A stretch of DNA of 17,877 bases from Burkholderiales bacterium (GTDB lineage: Bacteria > Pseudomonadota > Gammaproteobacteria > Burkholderiales > Burkholderiaceae_C). Of this stretch, positions 9,301-16,060 are shown one piece after another. Below the pieces are notes generated by a model. The model saw nothing but the letters and a program-made list of their open reading frames with translations, was not told the DNA's origin and ran no database searches. The number at the start of each line of letters is the position of its first letter. Within the stretch, counting starts at the first letter, position 1. A program made the position numbers and the translations under genes. The stretch spans positions 1-17,877 of the forward strand of contig CANBSV010000055.1 in NCBI GenBank assembly GCA_947372225.1, read 5' to 3'.

Positions 9301-10269
9301 GCTGCAGCCGTCGCGTCAGATCTGAAGGCCACGGCGGCTCGCCGCGGCAGTCCCGAGCCCGCTTGTGGCGAGGGGCAGGCTGGACACGGCTCCGCATCGC
9401 CGGCAACGGCGGCACCGGCCGTGGAGTTGTTCACCGACTGGACGTTTGGCGAACTGCCCGAACTGCTGGAAGTGCGCCGCGGCGGACAGACGATGGTGGG
9501 CTTCCCAGCCTTGATCGATCGCGGGAGTGCCGTTGCAATCGAGGTGTTCGACGAGCCGGGGGTGGCGGCGCTGCGCCACCGAGAGGGACTGCGTCGGCTG
9601 GTTGCTCTGCAGATCCGTGACGCGTTGAAGTACCTGGAAAAGAACATCCCGGAACTGCAGAAGATGTCGGTGCTGTTCATCAGCCTCGGGTCGGCCGATG
9701 AGTTGCGCGAGCTCATCATCGGCCTGGCCATAGATCGCGCTTTTCTGGCCGATCCGTTGCCCACCGAGCCGATGGCTTTCAAGCGCCGCCTCGAAGAAGG
9801 TCGAGGTCGGCTGACTTTGATCGCCAACGAGATCGCTCGCATGGCGCTGCTGGTGCTGGTCGATCACGCTGCTGCGCAGCGCAAGCTCAAGGATTCGCGC
9901 GTACCCAAGGAGGTGTCCGACGACATCGCGGCCCAACTTTCTCGGCTGGTGCCCAAGCGGTTCCTGGCGGTGACGCCGTGGCCGCAACTGGCCCACTTGC
10001 CTCGCTATTTGAAGGGCGTCGTGATGCGCCTTGACAAGTGGCGCGCCGACTCGGCCCGCGACGCCGCCAGGTTGTCCGAGTTGCGCCCGATCGAGCAGCG
10101 CTACTTGCGGCTGGCGATGGAGCGCAAGGGCGTTTCAGACACGAGACTTGATGAGTTCCGCTGGCTGCTCGAAGAACTGCGCATCAGCTTGTTTGCTCAG
10201 GAGTTGCGCACTCCGCAACCTGTGAGCGTGAAGAGGCTGGAGAAGGTCTGGGCGCAGATGTCCCAATGA
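6361..10269 (+). CDS. hrpA: DEAH-box ATP-dependent RNA helicase HrpA
   Basis: A large RNA helicase; in E. coli HrpA acts on mRNA-bound, stalled or collided ribosomes. The 1302-residue length matches the family. Motifs in order are Walker A GETGSGKTT (48-56), TQPRRIAA, DEAH (149-152), SAT (181-183), ATNVAETSLTVPGI and QRAGRCGR (352-359), followed by the helicase-associated region and the long C-terminal DUF3418-type half ending in FRWLLEELRISLFAQELRTP. All helicase motifs look intact. The ATG at 6361 is preferred because AAGG precedes it; a TTG at 6346 has no ribosome binding site. A low-complexity Ala/Gly/Pro insert near residues 977-1019 looks like a dispersed repeat taken into the reading frame. 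It diverges from argA; tRNA genes lie downstream. Confidence 0.97.
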   Translation: MTTTSRTRSLTVANAVPEITFPASLPVSARRDDIAAALLAHQVVIVCGETGSGKTTQLPKIAMSLGRGRGAGGRGLIGHTQPRRIAASSVAKRIAQELNSPLGDVVGFKVRFQDRLSPGATVKLMTDGILLAETQSDPLLREYDTLIIDEAHERSLNIDFLLGYLRQILPRRPDLKVIVTSATIDADRFAQHFAGAQGPAPVIQVSGRLFPVEQRFRPFEESREYGLNHAIADAVDELWASGGASSGGDVLVFLPGEREIRDAADHLRRHHPPGVEVLPLFSRLSQQEQDLIFEPHSARRIVLATNVAETSLTVPGIQYVIDTGTARVKRYSYRNKVEQLQIEPTSQAAANQRAGRCGRVSNGICIRLYDEKDFAGRPRFTDPEIMRSSLAGVILRMKSLRLGLVDEFPFIEPPPRRAIADGYQLLAELGAVDEFNELTPMGESLARLPLDPRVGRMILEARDRQALTEVLIVASAMSVQDARDRPLEAQQAADAAHKKFDDERSEFLGDLKLWKWLEAVRGAGGSGHTGEHKLSVRKQEQLLRENFISPRRVREWRDIHSQLLTVVAEQGWRLNASPATYEQLHLSLLAGLLGNIGVKSDEDEWYLGARGIRFYRHPGVNLSKKPGRWIVAAELVDTARLYGRGIAGIEPQWLPQIAAHVIKTQLLEPHWEKKAAEVIALERATLYGLVVYNNRRVNFGLVNPAEAREIFIREALVGGEWETRLPFVAANRKLIAQVEELEHKSRRQDVLVDDELIYAFYDQQLPADVCSGTTLERWYREEIRRQPKLLVLTRDELMRHEAAGITTASFPKTLRLGGVDCAASYLHEPGDAKDGITVTVPIYSLNQVSDERCEWLVPGMLKDKVVALLKTLHQRPRSRLVPLPEYADTFIAAVDAAHGFGSGSLIDALLRHVRDKTQLDVKRADFKPEQLPTHLFMNFRIVDDNGRQLGTGRNLSALKTELGGQARSAFQALAQLKTPGAAAVASDLKATAARRGSPEPACGEGQAGHGSASPATAAPAVELFTDWTFGELPELLEVRRGGQTMVGFPALIDRGSAVAIEVFDEPGVAALRHREGLRRLVALQIRDALKYLEKNIPELQKMSVLFISLGSADELRELIIGLAIDRAFLADPLPTEPMAFKRRLEEGRGRLTLIANEIARMALLVLVDHAAAQRKLKDSRVPKEVSDDIAAQLSRLVPKRFLAVTPWPQLAHLPRYLKGVVMRLDKWRADSARDAARLSELRPIEQRYLRLAMERKGVSDTRLDEFRWLLEELRISLFAQELRTPQPVSVKRLEKVWAQMSQ
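9352..9375 (+). repeat. Dispersed-repeat-like segment inside hrpA
   Basis: These 24 bases begin CCCGAGCCCGCTTGTGG and end CGAGGGG. They resemble the imperfect CCCTCTCCC-GCTTGC-GGGAGAGGG type repeat that I recall scattered through betaproteobacterial genomes, with clear mismatches. In frame they encode PEPACGEG within a linker of Ala, Gly and Pro (residues 977-1019 of HrpA) that breaks otherwise conserved sequence. The assignment rests on resemblance only. Confidence 0.3.
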
Positions 10270-10352
10270 GTCCCGGCGACGCTGCGCCTGTCGAAGAATC
10301 AATTTGTTTCTGAAAAACGTCGCAGCGAGGCTCGGGCTGTCATTTGGCGGCT

Positions 10353-10358
10353 TAGAAT
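10353..10358 (+). promoter_or_regulatory. Possible -10 box for tRNA-Pro
   Basis: TAGAAT (five of six to TATAAT) ends 9 bp before the mature 5' end of tRNA-Pro, which would place the start at about 10365. No convincing -35 lies 16-18 bp upstream (GC-rich CTCGGG). The hrpA-tRNA gap of 98 bp holds nothing else I can name. Confidence 0.3.
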
Positions 10359-10367
10359 CTTGGTCTT

Positions 10368-10444
10368 CGGGGCGTAGCGCAGCCTGGTAGCGCACCTGGT
10401 TTGGGACCAGGTGGTCGTGAGTTCGAATCCCACCGCCCCGACCA
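10368..10444 (+). tRNA. tRNA-Pro (anticodon TGG)
   Basis: A complete 77-nt cloverleaf. The acceptor arm CGGGGCG pairs with CGCCCCG, and the D stem is GCGC/GCGC around AGCCTGGTA. The anticodon stem CCTGG/CCAGG carries loop TTTGGGA with anticodon TGG at 10402-10404. The T arm contains GTTCGAATC. The genome encodes the 3' CCA (10442-10444). This tRNA reads CCA and CCG, and others by wobble. Confidence 0.98.
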
Positions 10445-10549
10445 ATTTCAGATCTTCGCCCGTCACGTATGCGGGGCTTTCGAGGGACTCGGTGCCCGGC
10501 CTTGGCGCTGGTTTCGCCATTGAGTAAAACGCCAGGCTCTTGTTTTATG

Positions 10550-10623
10550 GTGGCGGTAGCTCAACCGGATAGAGCACCAGCCTTCTAAGCTGGGGGTTAC
10601 AGGTTCGATTCCTGTCCGCCGCG
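10550..10623 (+). tRNA. tRNA-Arg (anticodon TCT), CCA not encoded
   Basis: The acceptor stem GTGGCGG pairs with CCGCCGC, with one T-G wobble. The D arm is GCTC-AACCGGATA-GAGC. The anticodon stem CCAGC/GCTGG holds loop CTTCTAA, anticodon TCT at 10584-10586, and the T arm is ACAGG-TTCGATT-CCTGT. The discriminator is G10623. The next three bases are CCC, so CCA must be added or completed after transcription, unlike the neighbouring tRNA-Pro. It reads the rare AGA/AGG codons. It lies 105 bp after tRNA-Pro and may share its transcript. Confidence 0.96.
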
Positions 10624-10703
10624 CCCTGATTGCTCAGCACACTGGCCACCCTGACCCACATGGTTTCTACCTCAGGCGCTACGCACCTTTCGGTGAGGTC
10701 ACG

Positions 10704-11462
10704 ATGTTTCAGTCAGTGAGGCGCTGGTTGTCTCTGGGGCCGCTGGGAGCCAGTAGCTCCGGCTTTTCCGCTGTGGAAGCGTGGGCAGTTCGCGCAGGCT
10801 TTGTATTTCGCAAGGCACAAGACCGAAGCCGGTTTTTGATCGAAACGACATCGAACGGCTTCGAACTGCGCATGGAGTGGGGGCCGTCTCAGCGCAGTTA
10901 CATCGAGCCCAGTGAGTTGCGCATGCGCATGGACCTGAGCCTTCCGGGTATTGTGCAGATGCTGGTACTCAACCTGGCTTTGATGGAGCAGCTCGAGGCC
11001 GAAACCTTCGAGCGCTACACGCAGTCCGCTCAAACCATGATCGATATCTCTACCCCCGAAGAGATGCGCTGGTTGGCCATGTTTCCCAAGGTGGACCTGT
11101 CGTTCGACAAGGGGCTGCGTGCAAATTTCTGTGCGCTCGGCGCGGATCCTGCGCTGACGCTGGAATGGATCAAGGGCGGGCTGGCGTCTCAGCTGGACCA
11201 AGCTTCACAGGGCCTGTTGAAAGGTGATACCCCCTTTGTTCTGATGACCATGCGCGGCAAGATGTATTTGCGCATGCAACTGGCTGAGCCCTCACCTTTG
11301 GCATTGACGCAATGTCTGGAGTTGTTTGACTCCGCGGTTCAGGCCGTACAGAGTCTGACAGGACAAATGCCGCCAGGGCATTCCGAATGGGCTTCCACGG
11401 CGAGCACCGCCTGGCAGACGAACACCCAACTCGATGATCCCGAGGATCCCCTTCAACGGTAG
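10704..11462 (+). CDS. Conserved-looking hypothetical protein, 252 residues
   Basis: I do not recognise this protein. It has no signal peptide or membrane segment and is likely cytoplasmic. The sequence alternates amphipathic strands and helices without low complexity: an aromatic/basic N-terminal part (VEAWAVRAGFVFRKAQDRSR), a strand-rich part (FELRMEWGPSQRSYI, then LRMRMDLSLPG), a helical part (MLVLNLALMEQLEAETFERY), and a C-terminal part (LMTMRGKMYLRMQLAEPSPL). The start is well supported by GAGG about 6 nt before the ATG, and codon use matches its neighbours, so it is very likely a real gene. It lies 80 bp after tRNA-Arg and 156 bp before the FimV-like gene on the same strand, so a link to polar or pilus functions is possible but unproven. 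Confidence 0.85.
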   Translation: MFQSVRRWLSLGPLGASSSGFSAVEAWAVRAGFVFRKAQDRSRFLIETTSNGFELRMEWGPSQRSYIEPSELRMRMDLSLPGIVQMLVLNLALMEQLEAETFERYTQSAQTMIDISTPEEMRWLAMFPKVDLSFDKGLRANFCALGADPALTLEWIKGGLASQLDQASQGLLKGDTPFVLMTMRGKMYLRMQLAEPSPLALTQCLELFDSAVQAVQSLTGQMPPGHSEWASTASTAWQTNTQLDDPEDPLQR

Positions 11463-11491
11463 GCACCGGCACGCTGTGGCTCCGGGTGCCT
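11461..11491 (+). terminator. Possible terminator hairpin after the 252-residue protein
   Basis: AGGCACC (11461-11467) pairs perfectly with GGTGCCT (11485-11491), and CGG bases extend the stem after a bulge. It begins at the stop codon of the hypothetical gene (TAG 11460-11462). Only a short T-poor tail follows (TGTCGATG), so termination would be weak. The remainder of the gap up to 11618 shows no clear promoter. Confidence 0.35.
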
Positions 11492-11618
11492 TGTCGATGC
11501 CGTAATTGAAATCCCAACCATTTAGGAGCGATCGGGCTCAGGGGAGCATCTGGGTTCCTGGCTGCGTCTGCATGTTCTTTCGATTTGTGGGTGTGTTTCC
11601 GGTCGTTTCAGGAACCCC

Positions 11619-13589
11619 GTGCTAGAGTCATTTCGTGACACTTTCTTCATGAGCATGCTCAATAAATTCGCGGTTTTTGTCGTCGGTGCGGTAGCAGCCT
11701 TGTACGCCCAGTGCAGCCTTGCTGTGGGATTTGGGCGTGCAAGCCACTCCACGTCGCTGGGGCAAGCGCTTGAAATGGTGGTGCCGGTTATCGCCGACAG
11801 CACAGAGCAACTGACGAATGATTGCCTGTCTGCTGAGGTGCTCGTGGGCGACACCCGGCTGCATCCCTCCACGGTGCGGTCTCGTCTTGACTGGCTTGGG
11901 GATTCAGGCGTACGCGTGTTGCGGGTCTTGACCAGTTCGCGTATCGATGAACCCGTTGTGACAGTGACGGTGGGTGTGGGCTGCCCACCCCGCCTGACGC
12001 GTCAGTTCGTCCTGTTCATTGACCCGCCCGCTGCAGGATTGGATCCTGTCATCACCGCTCCTTTGGTGTCGCCTTCTGAAACCGTTCAGATCGCTTCTGG
12101 CACTGTTGGCATTTCCGGTGCTCCGGAGGCGCCAGCCAGTGCGCCCGCGGAAGCGTCGCCGGCGATGCCCCCCGTTTCTGTGGCGAACGACGAGAGGCCG
12201 AGCGCACGCGCCTCCCATGCCCCGAAATCCTCGCGCAAGCATCCGAAACGTGTCCGCGCTCCAGCAACGGCAGGTGTTGCTGCGTCAGGCGGTGATGCGG
12301 TGGCTCTGGTGGGCAAGGCCGCGGTTTCGAAGTCGGTGCCTGAAACACGTCATGCAGCCCGCCTTCAACTTGAGCCCGATGCAAGACCTGGCTCGGCTGT
12401 GCATGTAGCAGCCTCGGCTGCTGGATTGGCGGCATCGGCAGCCAGCGCAGCCGATGCCGCCGCCTCTGAGGCTGAGGCCGCAGCTCAGCGACAGCGAGAG
12501 GCCTTGGAATCGCTGCAAAAGCAAATGGAAACGCTCAAGGCTCAGGCAGAGGCCTCCAACAGAAGCATCTTGCAGATGCAGTCAAGCTTGAGGGAAGCCG
12601 GTGAAGTTTCGAACTGGTGGATCTACGTTTCCAGCATGCTCGCGGCTGCTGTTGTCGCTTTGCTGGTGTGGGTGGCATGGCTGCTGAGGCAGCGAGCAGC
12701 CGCAGCAAAGGCGGGCGCCTGGTGGAACGCCGAATCTCAGCGCGCACCTTTGGACGACACGCGCGGTCGGGCTGGTGCCAGTGGCAAGGCAACCCCTGGC
12801 CCCGACAGCGTGCAGGAGTCATCCCGGTGGGACTCAGGTGTCGTTGTGCCCGATACCGCGGTGGGGGTGTTGACGGACTTTGATCCGAAGCGAACTTTCG
12901 CAGACGAAGCACCAACGTCTACCGGATTTGATACGCCACGCACTGCGGATGAAAACCTTTCCAAGCAGGGGTTCGCACCCCTTTTGACCGCCGACGAACT
13001 GATTGATCTGGGTCAGCAGGCGGAATTTTTTGTTGCGCTGGGGCAGGATGATTCGGCGGTTGATTTGTTGGAACGTCACCTGCCAGACTCCGGCGGTGGT
13101 GGAGCCTGGCCCTACTTGAAGTTGCTTGAGATTTACCGCCGCAAGTCAGACCGAGTTGCTTTCGACCTGGTATGCGAGAAATTCGAAAGGCGCTTTGGTG
13201 TTTCGCCGGCGGCCTGGCTTGCCCCGTCAATCGCCGGGAAGTCTTTGGACGCCTACAGTGAGGTCGTCCGGCGAATTGAAGCCGTCTGGGCAGAACCCGA
13301 TCAGGCGATGAGTCTGATTGAAACGCTGATGATCCAAGGAGACGCGGACTCGAAATTCTTCGATCTGGCTGCGATGGTGGACTTGGAGTCGTTGTACCTG
13401 CTAGCGAGGTCGTTGCGGGTCCCGGCGCAGCCCGAAGCGGGTTCGGTGGATTTGCTACTTCCACTCGATTCACGAGGAAGCGAGCCATCCCGTGACCTCC
13501 CCCTTCAGGTGGGTCCGGCAGAGGAGCCCAAGGTGGACTTCAATCTGGAACTTCAGCGCCCCGACGAGGAACCGGGAAGTCTCAAGTGA
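11619..13589 (+). CDS. FimV-like polar/pilus-associated membrane protein without visible LysM
   Basis: FimV/HubP proteins are inner-membrane, peptidoglycan-associated landmarks for type IV pili and cell poles. In order: signal peptide (MLNKFAVFVVGAVAALYAQ), a periplasmic FimV-type N-domain at about 35-135 with two Cys (NDCLSAEV and GVGCPPRLTRQFVLF) that could form a disulfide, an Ala/Pro/Ser-rich stretch to about 280, a coiled coil at 281-330 (QREALESLQKQMETLKAQAE), a transmembrane helix at about 333-357 (WWIYVSSMLAAAVVALLVWV), then a cytoplasmic part with the FimV C-terminal helical module at about 458-535 (AEFFVALGQDDSAVDLLERH). No LysM domain is visible, so it is shorter than classical FimV. 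The GTG at 11619 has AGGAA just upstream; ATG at 11649 is an alternative start. Codon use resembles the neighbours. Confidence 0.8.
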   Translation: MLESFRDTFFMSMLNKFAVFVVGAVAALYAQCSLAVGFGRASHSTSLGQALEMVVPVIADSTEQLTNDCLSAEVLVGDTRLHPSTVRSRLDWLGDSGVRVLRVLTSSRIDEPVVTVTVGVGCPPRLTRQFVLFIDPPAAGLDPVITAPLVSPSETVQIASGTVGISGAPEAPASAPAEASPAMPPVSVANDERPSARASHAPKSSRKHPKRVRAPATAGVAASGGDAVALVGKAAVSKSVPETRHAARLQLEPDARPGSAVHVAASAAGLAASAASAADAAASEAEAAAQRQREALESLQKQMETLKAQAEASNRSILQMQSSLREAGEVSNWWIYVSSMLAAAVVALLVWVAWLLRQRAAAAKAGAWWNAESQRAPLDDTRGRAGASGKATPGPDSVQESSRWDSGVVVPDTAVGVLTDFDPKRTFADEAPTSTGFDTPRTADENLSKQGFAPLLTADELIDLGQQAEFFVALGQDDSAVDLLERHLPDSGGGGAWPYLKLLEIYRRKSDRVAFDLVCEKFERRFGVSPAAWLAPSIAGKSLDAYSEVVRRIEAVWAEPDQAMSLIETLMIQGDADSKFFDLAAMVDLESLYLLARSLRVPAQPEAGSVDLLLPLDSRGSEPSRDLPLQVGPAEEPKVDFNLELQRPDEEPGSLK

Positions 13590-13598
13590 ACGGACTCT

Positions 13599-13610
13599 GG
13601 CCACGTGGCC
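13599..13610. terminator. Palindrome between convergent fimV-like gene and cysB
   Basis: GGCCACGTGGCC is a perfect 12-bp palindrome in the 46-bp gap between the two convergent genes. On the plus strand TTGTCTGCGTTT follows, moderately T-rich, so it may serve as a weak terminator for the FimV-like gene. The stem is short (four pairs with a four-base loop), so confidence is low. Confidence 0.25.
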
Positions 13611-13635
13611 TTGTCTGCGTTTCGACCGACTAAGG

Positions 13636-14574
13636 CTACGACGAACTGGACGGACCGGTAATGCTGCGGCTGATCAGGGCGCGGCTCAGTCGGTCCGACA
13701 CCATTTCGGCGAAAACGTAGACAAAGTTGCGCAAATAAGCCCCTCGCTTGAACGCGATTCGAGCGACGTTCTGTCCAAACAAGTTGCCCGCCGGCCGCCA
13801 TACCAAGTCTGAGCCCGGTGGGTCGTCTCGCACGGCCATCTCGGCCACGATGCCGATGCCCAAGCCCAAGCGCACATAGGTCTTGATCACATCGGAGTCG
13901 ATGGCCTCGAGGACGATGTTGGGTTTCAGCCGACGTGACTCGAATGCCTGATCGATGCGGGTGCGCCCCGTGAACGTGGGGTGATATGAGATCAGGGGCT
14001 CCAGGACCAAGTGCTCCAGCGTCAACCGCTCGACTTGTGCCAGCGGATGATTGGCTGGCATCACCACCACGTGCTGCCATTCGTAGCAGGGCAGGGTGAC
14101 CAATTCGTCGAAACGGTCTAGCGACTCGGTGGCCAGACCGACCTCTGCCACCTCCTCGATGAGCATGCGCGCCACCTGTTGCGGATTGCCTTGGTGGAGG
14201 CTGACGTTGACCTTTGGGAAACGCTTGCGCAGCCTCGCCACCGGCTCAGGAAGCACGTAACGGGCTTGCGTGTGGGTGGTGGCAATCGACAACATCCCGG
14301 CGTCCTGGTTTGAAAATTCATCGCCGATTCGCTTGAGGTTGTTGACCTCACGCAAGATGATTTCGATGGACTTCAGCACCTCCAGTCCAGGTTCTGTGAC
14401 GCGACGCAAGCGCTTGCCGTGGCGCGCGAAGATGTCGACGCCCAGTTCTCCTTCGAGCTCCAAAATGGCTTTGGAAACCCCAGGCTGTGAGGTGAATAAG
14501 GCCTTGGCTGTGTCCGTCAGGTTGAGCTTCTGACGAACCGCCTCCTGAACGAATCTGAACTGATGAAGGTTCAT
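13636..14574 (-). CDS. cysB: LysR-type sulfur regulator, CysB family
   Basis: Transcriptional regulator of sulfate assimilation and cysteine synthesis, usually responding to N-acetylserine or sulfur metabolites. The N-terminal winged helix-turn-helix (about residues 18-57) reads LNLTDTAKALFTSQPGVSKA then GVDIFARHGKRL. The effector domain carries the CysB signature IATTHTQARYVLP near 97-109 and TDVIK-type DSDVIKTYVRLGLGIGIVAEM. At 312 residues it is slightly shorter than E. coli CysB (324) but matches it along its length. Its ATG overlaps the stop of cbiX (ATGA, 14571-14574), so translation is probably coupled. The neighbouring sirohydrochlorin chelatase supplies sirohaem for sulfite reductase, which fits the regulator's job. 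It is convergent with the FimV-like gene. Confidence 0.96.
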   Translation of the reverse strand: MNLHQFRFVQEAVRQKLNLTDTAKALFTSQPGVSKAILELEGELGVDIFARHGKRLRRVTEPGLEVLKSIEIILREVNNLKRIGDEFSNQDAGMLSIATTHTQARYVLPEPVARLRKRFPKVNVSLHQGNPQQVARMLIEEVAEVGLATESLDRFDELVTLPCYEWQHVVVMPANHPLAQVERLTLEHLVLEPLISYHPTFTGRTRIDQAFESRRLKPNIVLEAIDSDVIKTYVRLGLGIGIVAEMAVRDDPPGSDLVWRPAGNLFGQNVARIAFKRGAYLRNFVYVFAEMVSDRLSRALISRSITGPSSSS

Positions 14575-14951
14575 GCACTGAGGTCCTTGAGGCCTTGCAA
14601 CGCTGCATCTGCCATGGCCGAGATGACCGCCTCAGTTTCCCCAATCGAAGGCCGGACGCTCCATGACACATCAGGGTGAGCCTGACGCAACTCATCAAGC
14701 AGCAGTGGCAGGTCTTTGCGCACGTGACCTCCCGTTCCTAGAAATAGCGGTACCACCTGAACCTGTGTGCAACCGAGCGCCGCAAGTTCATGGCCGGCCT
14801 GCACCAGACCCGGCGTCATGAATTCGAGAAATGCCAATGACACCGACGCATCGGGAGCCCTCTCCCGCACCCGTTCCTTCACGGCCTCGAACGGACGTGC
14901 CCAGTTGGGATCGCGGGCCCCGTGGCAAAAAAGCAGGACACCCGCCCTCAT
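14571..14951 (-). CDS. cbiX: Small sirohydrochlorin chelatase, CbiX/SirB type
   Basis: A 126-residue single-domain chelatase that inserts a metal (cobalt for cobalamin, or iron for sirohaem) into sirohydrochlorin. The N-terminal catalytic motif is LLFCHGARDPNW, with His at residue 10, and the second metal-binding His is in FLGTGGHVRKDLPLLL. The short length fits CbiX-S rather than two-domain enzymes. The start at 14951 is set by the ATGA overlap with the lptG stop; the longer in-frame upstream reading would run inside lptG. It also overlaps cysB by ATGA. Beside a CysB regulator, the iron/sirohaem role for assimilatory sulfite reduction is more likely than cobalamin synthesis, but the sequence does not settle the metal. 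Confidence 0.93.
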   Translation of the reverse strand: MRAGVLLFCHGARDPNWARPFEAVKERVRERAPDASVSLAFLEFMTPGLVQAGHELAALGCTQVQVVPLFLGTGGHVRKDLPLLLDELRQAHPDVSWSVRPSIGETEAVISAMADAALQGLKDLSA

Positions 14952-16060
14952 CGAAAACGAACCAGCCATGCGAAGGCCACCATCGACATCAACAGGAAAA
15001 GGGCCCCGGGCGCGGCAGCCACCAGCCAAGGCGTCCAGTTTTGTAGCAACCCCAGGTGACCCGACAGGCTATTGAGCAGCATGAAGCTGATGCCCAGCAT
15101 GATGCCGCCAAACACCTTGAGGCTGATCCCCCCTGATCGGGCGTGGAGATAGGCGAACGGCAGGGCCAAGCCAACCATCACCAAACAGGCAAAAGGGTAG
15201 AAGGCCCTCTTCCAGAACTGGATTTCATAGGCTTGGATCGCTTGCGCGTTGGTGTCGAGGTGGGCGATGAACCGCCACAACTCGAAGGTCGACATGGTGT
15301 CCACTGGAAGCAGGGCAGACGACACGACGTCTGCGGTCAGTCCCCCATCCCAGCGCCACCCGTCCCGGCGTTCCGTCAGTACCCGAGGTGCTGAAGACCC
15401 ATTTCCTGGAACCCAACTTGTGATGTCGACTTTGGATAGCTGCCATACCGAAGAGGCCTCTATCGTTCCGGACTCCGCCGTGATTCGACGGACCATCAAC
15501 CCTTGTGCGTCGAACTCAAAAATCTTGACATCGAGCAACTCACCCTGCCGTCCAGTTCGTGCAACGTGGATGGAATAAGAACGTTCTCCCTCATCTGTCG
15601 TGCGGCGGTCCTTGAGCCAGATGCCGGAGCGGCCGAGGGCAGATCCCCCGCGAACGAGCGATTTCAACTGGACGGCACGGCTTTCCGACAGTGGCGCGAC
15701 GTAGTCGCCCACCACAAAGGTCAGCAGGCCGAACGCCACACCAAGGGTCGCCAGCAGGCGCAGTGCGCGCCCCGGGCCAAGTCCGCCCGTACGCAAGATG
15801 GTGAACTCGGACGACTGAGACAGCCGCGACAGCGCGTAAATCGTGCCGATCAGTACCGCGATTGGCGCCAATTCGTAGAAATGAGTCGGTACCGCCAGGA
15901 GGCAAGATGCTGCTGCCACGAAGGCTGAATATCCGCGACGTGCCGATTCGGCGATGGCATCTACAAAGTCGATGAAGAAAAAAAGCGACAGGAATGACAC
16001 CGCCACGAAGGCAACCGACGAAACGATGTCCACATAGAAAAGCCGCCGGACGGTCTTCAT
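14948..16060 (-). CDS. lptG: LPS export permease subunit LptG
   Basis: Inner-membrane half of the LptB2FG transporter that extracts lipopolysaccharide and passes it to the periplasmic bridge. At 370 residues the length is normal. The N-terminus MKTVRRLFYVDIV is LptG-type. Three helices lie before residue 125 (SVAFVAVSFLSLFFFIDFV; the YELAPIAVLIGTIYALSRL region with SSEFTILRTGG coupling loop; LLATLGVAFGLLTFVVGDYV). A periplasmic domain spans about 126-270, and three C-terminal helices follow (FYPFACLVMVGLALPFAYLH; FGGIMLGISFMLLNSL; LVAAAPGALFLLMSMVAF). It has no ribosome binding site of its own; its ATG overlaps the stop of a 41-codon ORF (ATGA). cbiX overlaps its stop. The expected partner gene lptF is absent next to it. 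Confidence 0.95.
   Translation of the reverse strand: MKTVRRLFYVDIVSSVAFVAVSFLSLFFFIDFVDAIAESARRGYSAFVAAASCLLAVPTHFYELAPIAVLIGTIYALSRLSQSSEFTILRTGGLGPGRALRLLATLGVAFGLLTFVVGDYVAPLSESRAVQLKSLVRGGSALGRSGIWLKDRRTTDEGERSYSIHVARTGRQGELLDVKIFEFDAQGLMVRRITAESGTIEASSVWQLSKVDITSWVPGNGSSAPRVLTERRDGWRWDGGLTADVVSSALLPVDTMSTFELWRFIAHLDTNAQAIQAYEIQFWKRAFYPFACLVMVGLALPFAYLHARSGGISLKVFGGIMLGISFMLLNSLSGHLGLLQNWTPWLVAAAPGALFLLMSMVAFAWLVRFR

Noticed and set aside
10280..10327. CGCTGCG/CGCAGCG inverted repeat after hrpA as a terminator
   Set aside because: The arms are more than 30 bases apart with no T-run, so a stable terminator is not supported.
10520..10548. TTGAGT-17-TTTTAT promoter-like pair before tRNA-Arg
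   Set aside because: The -10 would abut the mature tRNA, so transcription would start inside it; more likely chance similarity or co-transcription with tRNA-Pro.
10550..11618. Genomic island or prophage attached at tRNA-Arg
   Set aside because: No integrase, no repeated tRNA end and no change in codon use are seen downstream in this window.
14571..15029. CbiX with a start at 15029
   Set aside because: The added 26 residues lie inside lptG in another frame; the ATG overlapping the lptG stop gives the family-typical start at LLFCHG.
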